Assembly (NCBI GenBank): GCA_947579665.1
Contig: CANPUZ010000061.1
Location: 1,054,001-1,118,000 of the forward strand
Origin: Sympetrum striolatum
Lineage: Eukaryota > Arthropoda > Insecta > Odonata > Libellulidae
Length of the DNA stretch: 64,000 bases
Direction of reading: 5' to 3'
In this document: piece after piece, positions 53,511-64,000 of the stretch
Numbering within the stretch: position 1 is the first letter of the stretch
Layout of the letters: each line of letters opens with the position of its first letter
Made by a program: the position numbers and the translations under genes
The notes under the pieces: model-generated
Database searches by the model: none
What the model was told of the DNA's origin: nothing
The model's input: the letters and a program-made list of their open reading frames with translations, nothing else

Positions 53511-54948
53511 GTAAATTACAATTTTTTGAAGTTTGTTTGAAATCTCTCCTTAGATGTTGAAGCTTTTCTAAAAGTGTGTTGTAGCTAAGTAATGTTATTA
53601 TTAGAATGAATTTTCTGTAGTCCTTAAGGTTAATCTTGTTAAAGCTAAAGAAGGCTTGAATGTAGTTTTCCTAACTTTCAATAGAAAAATTATTTTCAGA
53701 ACGGTGATAGTAATCAAAACTTAATAGATATGCTGATTCAAAAATGAATTTAAAAAATTCCATTTACTCAGCTATTTATAAACTGCAATGGTTATTAAAA
53801 AAATGTTTAGTTTTTTTATTCATTAAAATACTCTTGATGGGATTAAACAATGTCGAGTCTAACTATTTTTATTCAAAAGCCTCTTTGTTAATGTTCTCAG
53901 AATATGCTGCATATCAAGCCAACACCTTAGAAAGTGATTGCTATTAAATAATTTAAAGAAAACCAATGGAATTTAAATTCTCGAAATTACATCGTAATAA
54001 TATATATTCTCGAAATTATATCGTAATAATATGTAATACAGGCTTTCTATTCTTCCAGGAATTCCTCCAGTTTGGTGTGCTTCTTTTCCATTAGTGGGAT
54101 TCCAAGATTTTATCCTAATAGCTTCTGATATTTTCATTGTAATTGTTAATAATAAATGCTTTGAGATAAATTATATCGGCTTCAAATTATTCATTGCGGA
54201 AATGGGACTCAGACCATTTCTGTAATTAAACTTTGGATATATTCTTTGCGACTCTGTTCTTAGTGTTTCCTTGCAAAGCACCCAGTTATTGAGGATAGGT
54301 TCAATATATTTCTAATGCTGTTTTCGCGCAAGAACGCGGAACTTAAATAAAATGGATTAAAAATCACAATGGGCAGTAGTGGACGGTGATTTGGACCTCA
54401 CTGCAAAATGGTATTTTCCCTGGGAAACCACTTGACTTATTAAAAACTGTAAACATCCTTACTTGGAATTCAATTAAATCTATATTGAAAACAAATTGTA
54501 GACATTGGTCCCCTTGATCACATGATAGTTTCTATTCCTGGGGAAGAGATTGAAAACCTGTTCGCACAGTCTCATTCTGTATTTAAAATCTAATTTGATT
54601 TTACGTGATCACTTATTTCTCTAATAGCAAGCTACGCTACAAGTGCTTTTCTCTTTGGACATAAAATTTCAGAAGTTGATGAGTCTTATTTTTTACTAAT
54701 TTTTCCACATAATTTTCTTTCATATATTATTGGTAACAATTTTCATAAAATCAAAGCAAATGTTCATCAGGTATTAAAAGGTTTGTAAATAACTGATTGT
54801 CATTGTCTGGCGTTTTCTGTAAATACTGTATTTTAATTCGGCAATCACACAACCATTCTCTATAGAAATTTGAAAGAATTGGTTCGAAGGGGTTCACTGC
54901 ACGTAGTGTATTCCATGTTGGTTCTCTGGAACGCAGCGGTGGAGATTT
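53511..54948. other. Intron-like AT-rich DNA
   Basis: A short direct repeat of ATTCTCGAAATTA(C/T)ATCGTAATAATAT lies near 53980-54030. Nothing else noted. Confidence 0.35.
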
Positions 54949-55017
54949 CATATGACGACGTTTCGCGGCGGTACTGCTGGCTTCTTCAGGTCGGACTTCC
55001 GGAAACGTCATCATACG
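54949..55017 (-). repeat. Inverted repeat with hammerhead-like core
   Basis: CATATGACGACGTTTCG and CGGAAACGTCATCATACG are inverted copies (about 17 nt, two mismatches). Within it, the minus strand at 54989-54957 reads CTGAAGAAGCCAG...CCGCGAAACGTC, i.e. CUGANGA, a decayed stem, and GAAAC. It resembles a degraded hammerhead of a Penelope-type or retrozyme-like repeat. Confidence 0.35.
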
Positions 55018-55870
55018 AAATGACCACCTTCCCGAGAACAAAAATGGAATTAAAAAAATTGTTTGTAATACTACCATCTTCCTTTGAAAGAGGTGGCTGT
55101 TTTGGCAAATACAACACAATTCTTACATTTTTAGAAGTCATTGGCATATTGTTTTCTTTGTAAGCAATTTCATTCTGTTTGCATTCTTCAGTTTTTTACT
55201 TATCAATTTTGAGGCAATTTTCTTCTAATAATTCCATCAAGCCTTTCTTATTTAATAGAATTAATATTTTTTGGATGAAACTTAGAACTTCATAACGCTT
55301 AGTAAATTTAATAAAATCTTTTGTATAGCTGAGAAAAATGTTGCATGTTAGGGACAGCTGACAAAAATAATAGATGTTGCATGATGATGCTGTGCCGCTG
55401 TAAATGGTCCAATTTATCTCAAAAGAGGGACTACGAATCCAAATGAAAGAACGAGTTTGCAGTATATTGCGTTACAAAACCCTGAATACCATTGATTTAT
55501 TTATCTACCCCAAGCTAAGTAGAAGCCTACTTTCTTTCTAAATGATTCAATTTATTAATCACAAATGTTTCATTTTCATTACAGTAACCAGGTAAATGGC
55601 ATAAATTTCTGTAATATATCATCTACTTTCCATCGTATTTATGTCCATTACTTAACTACATGAATTTTTTCTCTTCCTTAGAGGAAACAGGTTTTCTTGA
55701 GGAAAAGCTTTGAATTCTTTTTTTCAATATGTTGAATCGTTTTTCTTCTGCTTCTTAACCCATATAGAATACACCCTCTAGGAATTCCCACCCCTTCATT
55801 ATTCTGTCTTTTAATTTTTCATTCTCAATTTAATTTTGGTAATATTTCTGATTCTACACTTATATTGTAG
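55018..55870. other. Intron-like AT-rich DNA
   Basis: No gene or repeat recognised. Confidence 0.35.
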
Positions 55871-56054
55871 AAAATTTTATCCAGAGAGATGCAAAGAGAC
55901 CCAGAAGACAACTAATGATCTGATAGAACAGAGACATCTTAGGAGTAACATGGCAAAGAGAAGCCCAGAATGTAATAACTTAGATAAACATACGTCCGAT
56001 TTCAGATTGAAAATGGCTGAGCCCTTACTCCCAATATGCCACAAAGCCTCTTAA
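55871..56054 (+). CDS. Candidate terminal exon
   Basis: After a TATATTGTAG acceptor-like site a hydrophilic, protein-like frame reads KFYPERCKETQKTTNDLIEQ, RHLRSNMAKRSPECNN and KMAEPLLPICHKAS, then TAA. If joined to the GGTAC|GTAAAT donor at 53511, its phase is compatible with the frame of the 53433 exon. I do not recognise a family. It may also be a retrocopy piece or chance. Confidence 0.3.
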
Positions 56055-56279
56055 GGGTTATAAACTTAAATTTGCTTCTATTTGTATTTTTTTCTATTAT
56101 TAAATGAAGTGCTCTGGGCCAGTAGAGCCATGGGGCTGCTTAAATTTCCTCCATTAATCAATATCAATATATATGTATATTTCTTTACTTTAATGGAAGC
56201 ATACATTTGAGATTAGTAATGAAAAAAGTGCATTTTGTTCACTATTTTTGCACTATTTGAAGTGCTCCTTTTGAAAAAT

Positions 56280-59080
56280 TTTTATGTGATATTTTAAGAA
56301 ATTAAGCTCCAAATAAGTTAATAATGTTGAGGACTTTGTATATTTAAGATGGCTATACATGCACCATAATTTCTTCGGTACTTACAAAATCTTTTAAAAT
56401 TATATACTCATGTCATGGAGTTCTTAAAATTTATCAAGCAGAACTTTAATTATTGTTATCATGAAGTATGTTTACATCCTTCTGGATTTAATTGTAGGTA
56501 AAACAGTTTTTTATTGTAGTAAAACAGATTTTTTGTAGGTAAAACAGTTTCTAACTGCATTTATTTTGAGAAAATAGTTATGGCTCTTTTTACATAGTCT
56601 CTGAGAGTAAGGGTTTCTTTCTTACAGATTAAATTTTGTCTGACTATTATGATCTGAATTTCTACAATTCAGTGTTAAATTATCGTTCATTTAGTAGTTA
56701 TCCTTTGGGAACTTACACTCCAAAGAAGCGAATGACCTTTATCACCTAACTGACACGAGGAAGGTAATGATAAGGATTTCATCAAGTTTGAATAGTATAT
56801 CTTGATGCAAGTTCTGCAATATATTTGTTACATATTACACTCTGCTATTTATCTGCTTGTTTTAACAAGTCTTCAATAGTTTCTTTTCAACGTTGTTTTA
56901 ATCTTCTTGAAATTTGTCTCAGTTTGCCAGTCCTATCAAATGTAATGGATTTATAGAAAGGTGTTTGAACAAGTTCTAGGCTCACTGAATTCCTGACAGA
57001 AGAGGTTTTTATTTGTGTTGCAAATTCTCAATTCATCTGTCTGTCTCACAACTATTTTCTGTATATTAATTTGAAAATTATGGCCATTCATTTACAAGTG
57101 TCAGCATTTTAAATCCCAGGTGTTAGTCATCTGAATTTAACATCCTTCTGGGCTTAAAATTTCTTGGCTACATTTACATTTAAGAAAAATAACTTGAAAT
57201 TTGTATAACCTAGGAGGTCTCTTTGAGAGAAAGTGTTTCATTGGTTTTAAAGAGTCTCTTATGGAATGAATGCTTTTATATTGATTAGGATTTCTGAATC
57301 ATTGCATTGTGTAGGTTGTGAAATAATTGAAGTCCTCCAACTGCAAAGTTTTCAGTGGTTTCTAGTGATTCTCTAGGTTAAGGTTTCTTTGGGAACTTAG
57401 GCTGCAAATAAGCAGATGACCTTGAGGACTTAAAGTTTTGCTTCTGGATGGCTATGCGTACACTATGATTTCTCTTCTACTTAAAACATTTTCTTTGGTT
57501 AAGTGCTCATATCCTGGAGTTCTTTAACTGTTTTCTGCAGAACTTTATTTATTTCTTGAAAGTTTTCACAACTCTAAATTCTATTTAATGCTCAAGATAG
57601 CTCAAGAAAGAATTTGAACCTTATCACATTGAGATTTATTTCTATTTTCCCTATTTTGTAAAGTTTTATTTTGTTATGCCAACATCTAAGGCGCTTTATT
57701 TTCATGTCCAAGGGTCTGCATGTATATATTACATTGGGTTGCTATTTATTTACATATCTTCAGGTATTTTGTTGTTTTCATTAGATTAGATTAATTTCTT
57801 CAAAAACATTTTTGTCATAATGTGTGAAAGATATATTATCGAATTTTTATGATGTGAAAATACTTAATTATTTTAACATCAGTAATTTTGATAGTTCATA
57901 CAGATCTCTTATTTGATAATTGATCTCTGGAAGAGTGATTTTTAATGAGTATCAGTAATTATTTAAGCAACTTGATTCACGCAAACAAAGAGGAATTGAA
58001 TAAGATTGTGAAAATTAGATAGTTATTGTTTAGAAATCATATCACTTGTTCCTTTCCTTCTCTTTTTATTATTATATTTTGTTGAATTTAGTTCCTCTTT
58101 CCAAATACTTATGGGGTTCAATATTTTAAAGTTATTCAGAGGAATACCGCTTGAAAGAGTTGCTGGTTTTAGTGTACAGTTCTTGTGTTTGACTTTCACT
58201 TTTCACTGTGAATTGCACTTCTTAATACTTTGCCTTTGGAGAGCTGTCTTTACATGTTTCCTTAGTCTCTTCTACGGTGCTTCAATATGTTTTTATTGGT
58301 TTCAAATTTCCTCTTTATTTGATTGGATTTTATTTGGTTTTCTTGCATCTCCCATTATATGGCTACACAGTTTAAGTGCATTAGGTACTTTTTATCCTTG
58401 ATTGTTTCTCGGATTCTTATATTGTTACTCAGATTGTTCTTTGAGTGTCAAGTTGTCTTCTAGCTTTATTAATATCATGGAATTCATTTCACTTCAAACA
58501 ATATCTTCATCACATGTTATAAACTGCTGAATATCTTTATATAATTGTTCAAAATCTTCTGTAGTTGCTTTATAACTGAATATTCTCAAATTTAATTTAA
58601 TTTTTCTTTATCTCTCAACATTTCATTATGTTCTTTTGATATTAGGAAAGTATTTCAACAAACAATAGGTTCATAGTGCAAACTCTCATTTTGGCACAGG
58701 TCAATAACTACTATTTGCATCTTATTTTACAATTCAAGACCCTTTCGTTATCAATGTCAGTATTTTGCAATTTTAGGTGTTAATTCATTTAAAGTTCACT
58801 TTATTGGGTGTACAACAATATTCAACAATTTATTTATGAATTAGTTTGAATTCATTTTACATAGGACAACTGTTTGGGAGAAAATGTTTTTCAAGATTTT
58901 AATTATTTATCAAATGACTTTAGCATGAATTTACATTTAGAAATTAAAATTATTACAATGTTTAATTATTGAATATGTAAGGAAATATTTGAGAGGGTGC
59001 AGGTGACTCATTACGTAGTTCTTCTTCTGAGAATTTTAACTCCAAAGATGCAAATTACCTTTAGAACATTTGTCAAATTG
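56280..59080. repeat. Hidden degenerate duplications in intron-like DNA
   Basis: The text '(C)TCCAAATAAG...GAGGACTTTG' at about 56306 matches 'CTGCAAATAAGCAGATGACCTTGAGGACTT' at 57400, and 'TCCAAAGAAGCGAATGACCTTT' at 56719 matches 'TCCAAAGATGCAAATTACCTTT' at 59041. The copies at 56306 and 57400 both continue into ATGGCTAT(A/G)C, CATGGAGTTCTT / CCTGGAGTTCTT and GCAGAACTTTA about 140 bp later. A second pair (57017-57245 versus 58670-58910) shares TGTCAG(C/T)ATTTT, GGTGTTA and GAGAAA(G/A)TGTTT in order. They are old segmental or tandem copies with large divergence. Confidence 0.5.
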
Positions 59081-59823
59081 ACGAAAGGCAAAAAGGTTTA
59101 TCTTTAAAGGTTGGTAGTATGTGTTGTTTTCGAGTTGCTTTTGTTATGTATTGGCGTCTCAATAGAGGGACACTTAATGAAAATAGAGTGTGTTCACTGA
59201 GAATCTTGAACGATAGTAGACTGCTTTTTTTCCGCTCTTCCAGATAACCTGCTCTAGGCTATTATCAATCGTGCATCCGCACGCTGTTAATTACGTTTTC
59301 AGAACATTGAATATTTTTTAGCTTTTAGGTTATGATGCATACCCCTTGTTTTCTTCTGTTCTTGGTTTTTGGTTTTTAATTGACAAGTGCTTATTTATAG
59401 ATTTGTAAACATCAGCAATGTTAAAGGATAAATAGATTTTCATTGACGTCTTCATAAGTGGGTTGAAATTACTCTTCGTTGCACTCAATGGTAGAATAGT
59501 TTTGTCAGTTGTGTTCTTGATCTTCAAATGAAGCTTTGAATTGAATGCTTGTCGTTATCCTTTGCAACGTTGGCCTGAGTAGAATATTATGAGGGTTTCC
59601 TTCCCTGTTCATTAACATAAAGCTTTGTTTGTTGAATATTTAAGAATAGCTGTTAACTAAATATTATGAGTGGCTTGTATTGTAACAAAAATGATATAGA
59701 ATTTGTTATTTCCTCATAAAATAAGTAAATTTATAAATATTTTGACCTCAATTAATAATATTTGGTAGTATCATTATTGATTATTTTGACATTTTTTAAA
59801 GCCAGTAGGTTGTTTGATAATTA

Positions 59824-60348
59824 CCGTATTTCCCGGCCTATAAGACGCACAGGGGCATAAGACGCACCTTGATTTTCAGGTAAGAATTTACAAAAACAAA
59901 CATACTTTGTGACATAAGGTTGAGTGCCGGTAAACTCATTATCGCGCGAGATACAATGTATTAGCATGGGGATGACATCTCCGTTAGCCCAATGTGTATA
60001 AGTTTTGCAGCAGCACCACATGCAAGATTAAACTAAACGTGCTACATTGTATGCATTTCCGATTTACCTGGAAATTTTTTTAAGGAAGTTCTGTCATCGA
60101 AATATTAAAACTGTATTACTTACTACTTAATAAAAAAGTGTTATTATCGAAATTTGTAATTAACTGAACTATTTTCAATGCCTGATACGGTAAAAAATAC
60201 TTCACGGTAGGTGTTTATCCCGGCGAATCGGCTTGCTTATTATAGGACGGATTTATACCCGTATATACTATCAGCGCATAAGACGCAGACTGATTTTAGA
60301 GCATATTTTAGAGTAAAAAAAGTGCGTCTTATAGGCCGGGAAATATGG
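59824..60348. mobile_element. DNA transposon remnant, 525 bp, TA-flanked
   Basis: Termini CCGTATTTCCCGGCCTATAA... and ...TTATAGGCCGGGAAATATGG are inverted repeats of about 27 bp with one or two mismatches, bordered by TA on each side (59822-59823, 60349-60350). Internal copies of ATAAGACGCA(C/G) occur near both ends. It is non-coding. A related terminus is embedded in the MITE at 22939-23425. TA duplication fits a Tc1/mariner/pogo-type enzyme. Confidence 0.75.
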
Positions 60349-60929
60349 TAGTTGACCGGAAATGCGTTTCTAGTAAAAACAAATTGAATCCTTTTCAGTA
60401 TTTCTCTTACTTACTGTTGAAGACTGAATTTTTCAGTATTTACTTCATGATAAACAAAGATTATAGCAATGCTACATTGAATTTGAATAGGGTTCTGTTT
60501 TGTTTTAGATTTGTTTCCATTTTTTGCTTGATTTTTTCAAGAAATCGATTTTTCTCTGAGATATTTTCATAAGTGAGTTATAGAGGTGAGGTGAGATAAT
60601 TGCATGACATAATGATAGAATTTGCAAGTTGATCGGTAACATTATTAGGTGTTGTATCCTGGGAAAAGAATACTTTCAATTATTGAGGCTATGTATTTCA
60701 ATGTCTTAAATTTAGAGATTGAATTTTTTTAAAACTTTAAATGTTAGAAATTGAATTTTTATCTTCACAAAAGTTTGTTGTTTTAATGTCAATTGAAAGT
60801 CTGGATAAAAGTTTTTTATTGAAGTTAAATTTGTTTACTGTAGTTAGGATTAAATATTTTTCAACATGACTATTATTCAAAATTTATTTTGTTGTTAATT
60901 GATTTTCACTTAGTGTATTGATATTATTT
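60349..60929. other. AT-rich spacer
   Basis: Nothing recognised. Confidence 0.35.
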
Positions 60930-61480
60930 CAGTCTAAATGTTATAAAAATAGACCAATATTCCTTATGATAGAAATTTTAATGTTCCCCGGCATCGAACC
61001 CAGGAACAGTTCCGTCTTATCTATATTTTTTCTTAAAACGAATTCTTACCATAAATCTTCCAGCGAAGAACAAACTTCCTATCATTTCGATAAGTGGATC
61101 AAAAAAAATAATGAAAAACTTCTCCCATATATTTTAAAGGGCAGATATTTGCATCATCCTAGTATCGAACCCAGGATATCTTCAGTGAAAGTCATTTGTG
61201 TTTTCGGTAGATCATGCTTATATTATTAGGCTCATAGAGTTTTGATTCAATAGCTTTCCGGAAAGTATTTTTTTAAAATTCCCGAAAATTGATGCAATGC
61301 TTATAAATGGCAAATATCAGGACTTTGGGGCCCTCTGGAATCGAGCCCATAAAATCGTTACATGTTATGGCCAATACGTCGTAAAAATTTCAAGTTGATG
61401 ATGCTTATGGTTTAGCCTGTGAATTAGTATCCTATCTATCTATCTATATGAATGAATCCAGAGAATACTCTATGTATCTA
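60930..61480 (-). repeat. Truncated box-B element (D-E-G)
   Basis: Minus orientation. D at about 61340 (degraded, TCGAGCCC), E at 61164, G at 60991; it breaks off inside G at about 60945. The head is near 61450 (GAATGAATCCAGAGAA). Confidence 0.85.
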
Positions 61481-62998
61481 TTACGAGTAAAATGTAGCTT
61501 GCATACTGCAAGCAGATCGACTATATTAATTTCATGTAGGCATCATATCGGGACGGTCCTCAAAAGAAAAAAAAAAAGGATTGAAAATATTCTTGAAATT
61601 TGCTGCAATTTAATCATCTGGCATCGAACCCAGGTCTTTCTGGAGCCTTCACTTCACAGGTCACCTTCCTATGCAGCACAACAGAAAATCACCACCTCTA
61701 ACTATATGTGAGAATTCAGGCAGAAATTGTTGCTTCAACTGCCTCAAACGACATCCTACTTTTCCCATATATTCCTTACGAGAGAAATTTTAAGTGCTCT
61801 GGCATCAAACCCAGGAACAGCATGGTCATATCTAATTTTTTTTTTCAAACCGAGTCTTAATATACTTCTTCCATCGAAGCAAGAACTCTCTATTATTTCG
61901 ATAAGTGAATGAAAGAAATATTTAAAAACCATCCCAATGTGTTTTAAATGGCGGATATATTTACCACCCGGCATCGAAACCGGGTCTTTCTGGTTATACT
62001 TACTTTTCAGCCTAACAGAAGATCACCATCTCTAACTATGTGTGAAAATTCAAGTAGAAATATTGTTTGCAACCACCTCAAAGAACGTCCTACTTTTCCC
62101 TTATATTCCTTATGTGAGAAATTGTAATATGCTCTGGCATCGAACCCAGGAATAGTACGGTCTTATGAAAATTTTTTTCTGAAATCAATTCTTACCATAC
62201 ATCTTCCAGCCAAGCAGGAACTTCCTATCATTTCGATAAGTGCATCAAAAAAATATTGAAATACTAACCCAATGTATTTTAAATGGGAGACATATTTACC
62301 ACCCGGGATCGAACCCGGGCCTTTCTGGTGATACTTTCTATGCAGCACCACAGGTAATCACTATCTCTAACTTTGTATGCAAATTTAAGCAGAAATATTG
62401 GTTCCAAGTGCCTCAAAGGACGTCCTACTTTTCCCTTATATTCCTTATGAGAGAAAAGTTATTGTGCTCTGGCATCGAACCCAGGAACAGTTCCGTCTTA
62501 TCTATATTTTTTCTTAAAACGAATTCTTACCATAAATCTTCCAGCGAAGAACGAACTTCCTATCATTTCGATAAGTGCATCAAAAAAAATAATGAAAAAC
62601 TACTCCCATATATTTTAAAGGGCAGATATTTGCATCGTCCTAGCATCGAACCCAGGATATCTTCAGTGAAAGTCATTTGAGTTTTTGGTAGATCATGACC
62701 ATATATATAGGCTCCTAGAGTTTTGATTCTCTAGCTTTCTGGGAAGTATTTAAAAAAAAATTCCCGAAAATCAAAGCAATGCTTTTAAAGGGCAAAAATT
62801 GGGACTTTGGGGCCCTCTGGAATCGAACCCATGACACTGAGAATCAAAATTGCAATTCTTCTGGCGGTTACACGTTATGGCCAATATGTCGTAAAAATTT
62901 CAACTGAATGAGGCATGTGGTCAAGGCTGTGAATTAGTATCCTATCTATCTATCTATATGAATGAATCCGTAGAAGCATCTATGTATAATAGATGTAT
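61481..62998 (-). repeat. Box-B element with amplified G-H dimer
   Basis: Minus orientation, tail at 61481 (TACGAGTAAAATGTAGCTTG), head at about 62960-62998. From head to tail: D 62822, E 62643, G 62473, H 62307, G 62139, H 61973 (degraded), G 61803 (degraded), C 61623. Spacings are 179, 170, 166, 168, 166, 170 and 180 bp. The G-H pair is present two and a half times, the clearest evidence for dimer-wise amplification. Confidence 0.9.
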
Positions 62999-63232
62999 AT
63001 AGGTACGAGTAAAATGTTGCTTGCATACTGCAAGCAGATCGACAACACTAATTTCATATCGGCATCATATCGGGACGGTCTTCAAAAGAAAAAGAAAGTA
63101 TTGAAAATATTCTAAAAATTCTCTGCAATTTTATCGTCTGGCATCGAACCCGGGTCTTCCTGGTGAACTTATTATGCAGCACAAAAGAAAATCCCCATCT
63201 CTAACTATGTGTGAAAATTCAAGCAGAAATCT
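62999..63232 (-). repeat. Box-B tail fragment (C module)
   Basis: The tail (TACGAGTAAAATGTTGCTTG at about 63004) is followed by C with core at about 63144 (TCGAACC). It breaks at about 63230 inside the next module. It abuts the head of the preceding element, giving a tail-to-head tandem join. Confidence 0.85.
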
Positions 63233-64000
63233 TATTTCAGACTAAATTTTCATGCATGCAGATGTCCTTTGCAATCAGGTTAAAATTTTTAGGTCCTAAA
63301 GGGTCATTTCTTTTGATTTGACCTAGGAATGAGTGAGTGATTTATTGTTTTATAGCTTTTTCTTATTAATTTAATTGGTGTTAAATGGATGATGTAATAT
63401 TTTAATATTATTTATGGAGGAAATGAGTCTTTTGGAATTCCTTGAGGAAAAAGGGCTACCTCAATCATCCTGACCTAGCACATTTACCTAAAAAAAATTG
63501 AATGGTCATAATTTTTAGCCATTTTATGAGATAAATGCTATCTTCAACTGATTGAGTCCAAGTCATTGCTTGATTGAAGAAAAATATGTATTGGGTATTC
63601 TTAGTAGGTGCTCGATTGGCTAATTGACTGATTTAAATCATCATTGCTTATTTTATAACCTTTGTTGAATGCTATCCAGAACTGATTATCTTAATAACTG
63701 ATCTTCTAAGAGATATTCAGAGAAGAGTCAACTTATTCACCCATTGTGTACAATGAAAATCTAGTTACTTGCAGGAATTATGTAATAAACCTCAAGACAT
63801 TTTGTGTTATTTTTAGTTTATGAAGAAAATTAATATATTATTCATAAGGATGAATTTTTTTAATTTATCAAATATTTAACTATTTTCATGGTATTCCTTA
63901 AGCCAATACTTAAATTGCAGAACTTCAACTTAACTGTTAAGTCAAAGATACAGGTACAAGCTTAATTGCCATTATTTGCTTATAAAAATGGTTTTTACAG
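63233..64000. other. AT-rich DNA ending at an acceptor-like site
   Basis: No gene recognised. The last bases (GGTTTTTACAG) look like a 3' splice acceptor, so an exon may begin just outside the window. Confidence 0.3.

Noticed and set aside
58111..58401. Membrane protein gene (hydrophobic 96-codon frame)
   Set aside because: T-rich DNA gives F/L-rich frames by chance; no family match, no splice context.

Overview
The window is 64 kb of AT-rich, repeat-dense eukaryotic nuclear DNA, almost certainly from an arthropod and probably an insect. The evidence is a mitochondrial ND4 fragment readable only with the invertebrate mitochondrial code, and a mobile-element mix (Jockey-type LINEs, Penelope-like, mariner, pogo/Tigger, hAT, Helitron, a gag-protease LTR element) typical of arthropod genomes. 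I could not identify the species. There are no operons, CRISPR arrays or canonical tRNA/rRNA genes. Intact host genes are nearly absent; the best host-gene signals are a GC-rich candidate first exon (about 52.0-52.8 kb), two small candidate downstream exons, and a decayed DDX24-like DEAD-box helicase exon.

Layout. 1-3.8 kb: unassigned DNA with one 176-bp MITE. 3.8-6.7 kb: two decayed LINE fragments. 7.1 kb: a 92-bp foldback with a tRNA T-arm-like apex. 7.7-8.4 kb: a Tigger transposon cut by an LTR. 8.4-13.1 kb: a complete-looking 4.7-kb LTR element on the minus strand (two 536-bp LTRs, tRNA-Leu primer site, gag, protease) with no reverse transcriptase or integrase. 13.1-20.2 kb: a large array of about 170-bp modules, each centred on a perfect or near-perfect RNA polymerase III box B (GGTTCGANTCC). 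20.4-23.4 kb: LINE, mariner and pogo remnants. 23.4-26.5 kb: an unknown coding-like sequence with a poly(A) signal, broken by several datable insertions. 26.8-32 kb: box-B element, hAT MITE, Helitron, piggyBac-like MITE, Penelope-like element. 33-34.7 kb: LINE remnant and an ND4 NUMT split by a Tigger MITE. 35-46 kb: an uncharacterised transposon-like ORF, DDX24-like exon, more box-B elements and a 146-bp near-perfect hairpin. 46-60 kb: mostly intron-like DNA with a minisatellite, the candidate first exon and a hidden degenerate duplication. 60.9-63.2 kb: another box-B cluster.

The most notable item is the box-B repeat family. It occupies seven regions and about 57 exact GGTTCGA cores (about 4 expected by chance at this base composition). 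It has fixed ends: a head with TCCGGATTCATTC plus a GATA/TATC microsatellite, and a tail with the hairpin GCTTGCAGTATGCAAGC. It follows a module grammar: D-E first, C last, and a variable middle made of F-A-B and/or G-H modules. The modules have diverged widely from one another but keep the box-B core. I read it as a non-autonomous mobile repeat that disperses and also expands in tandem; transcription or TFIIIC binding is an inference only.
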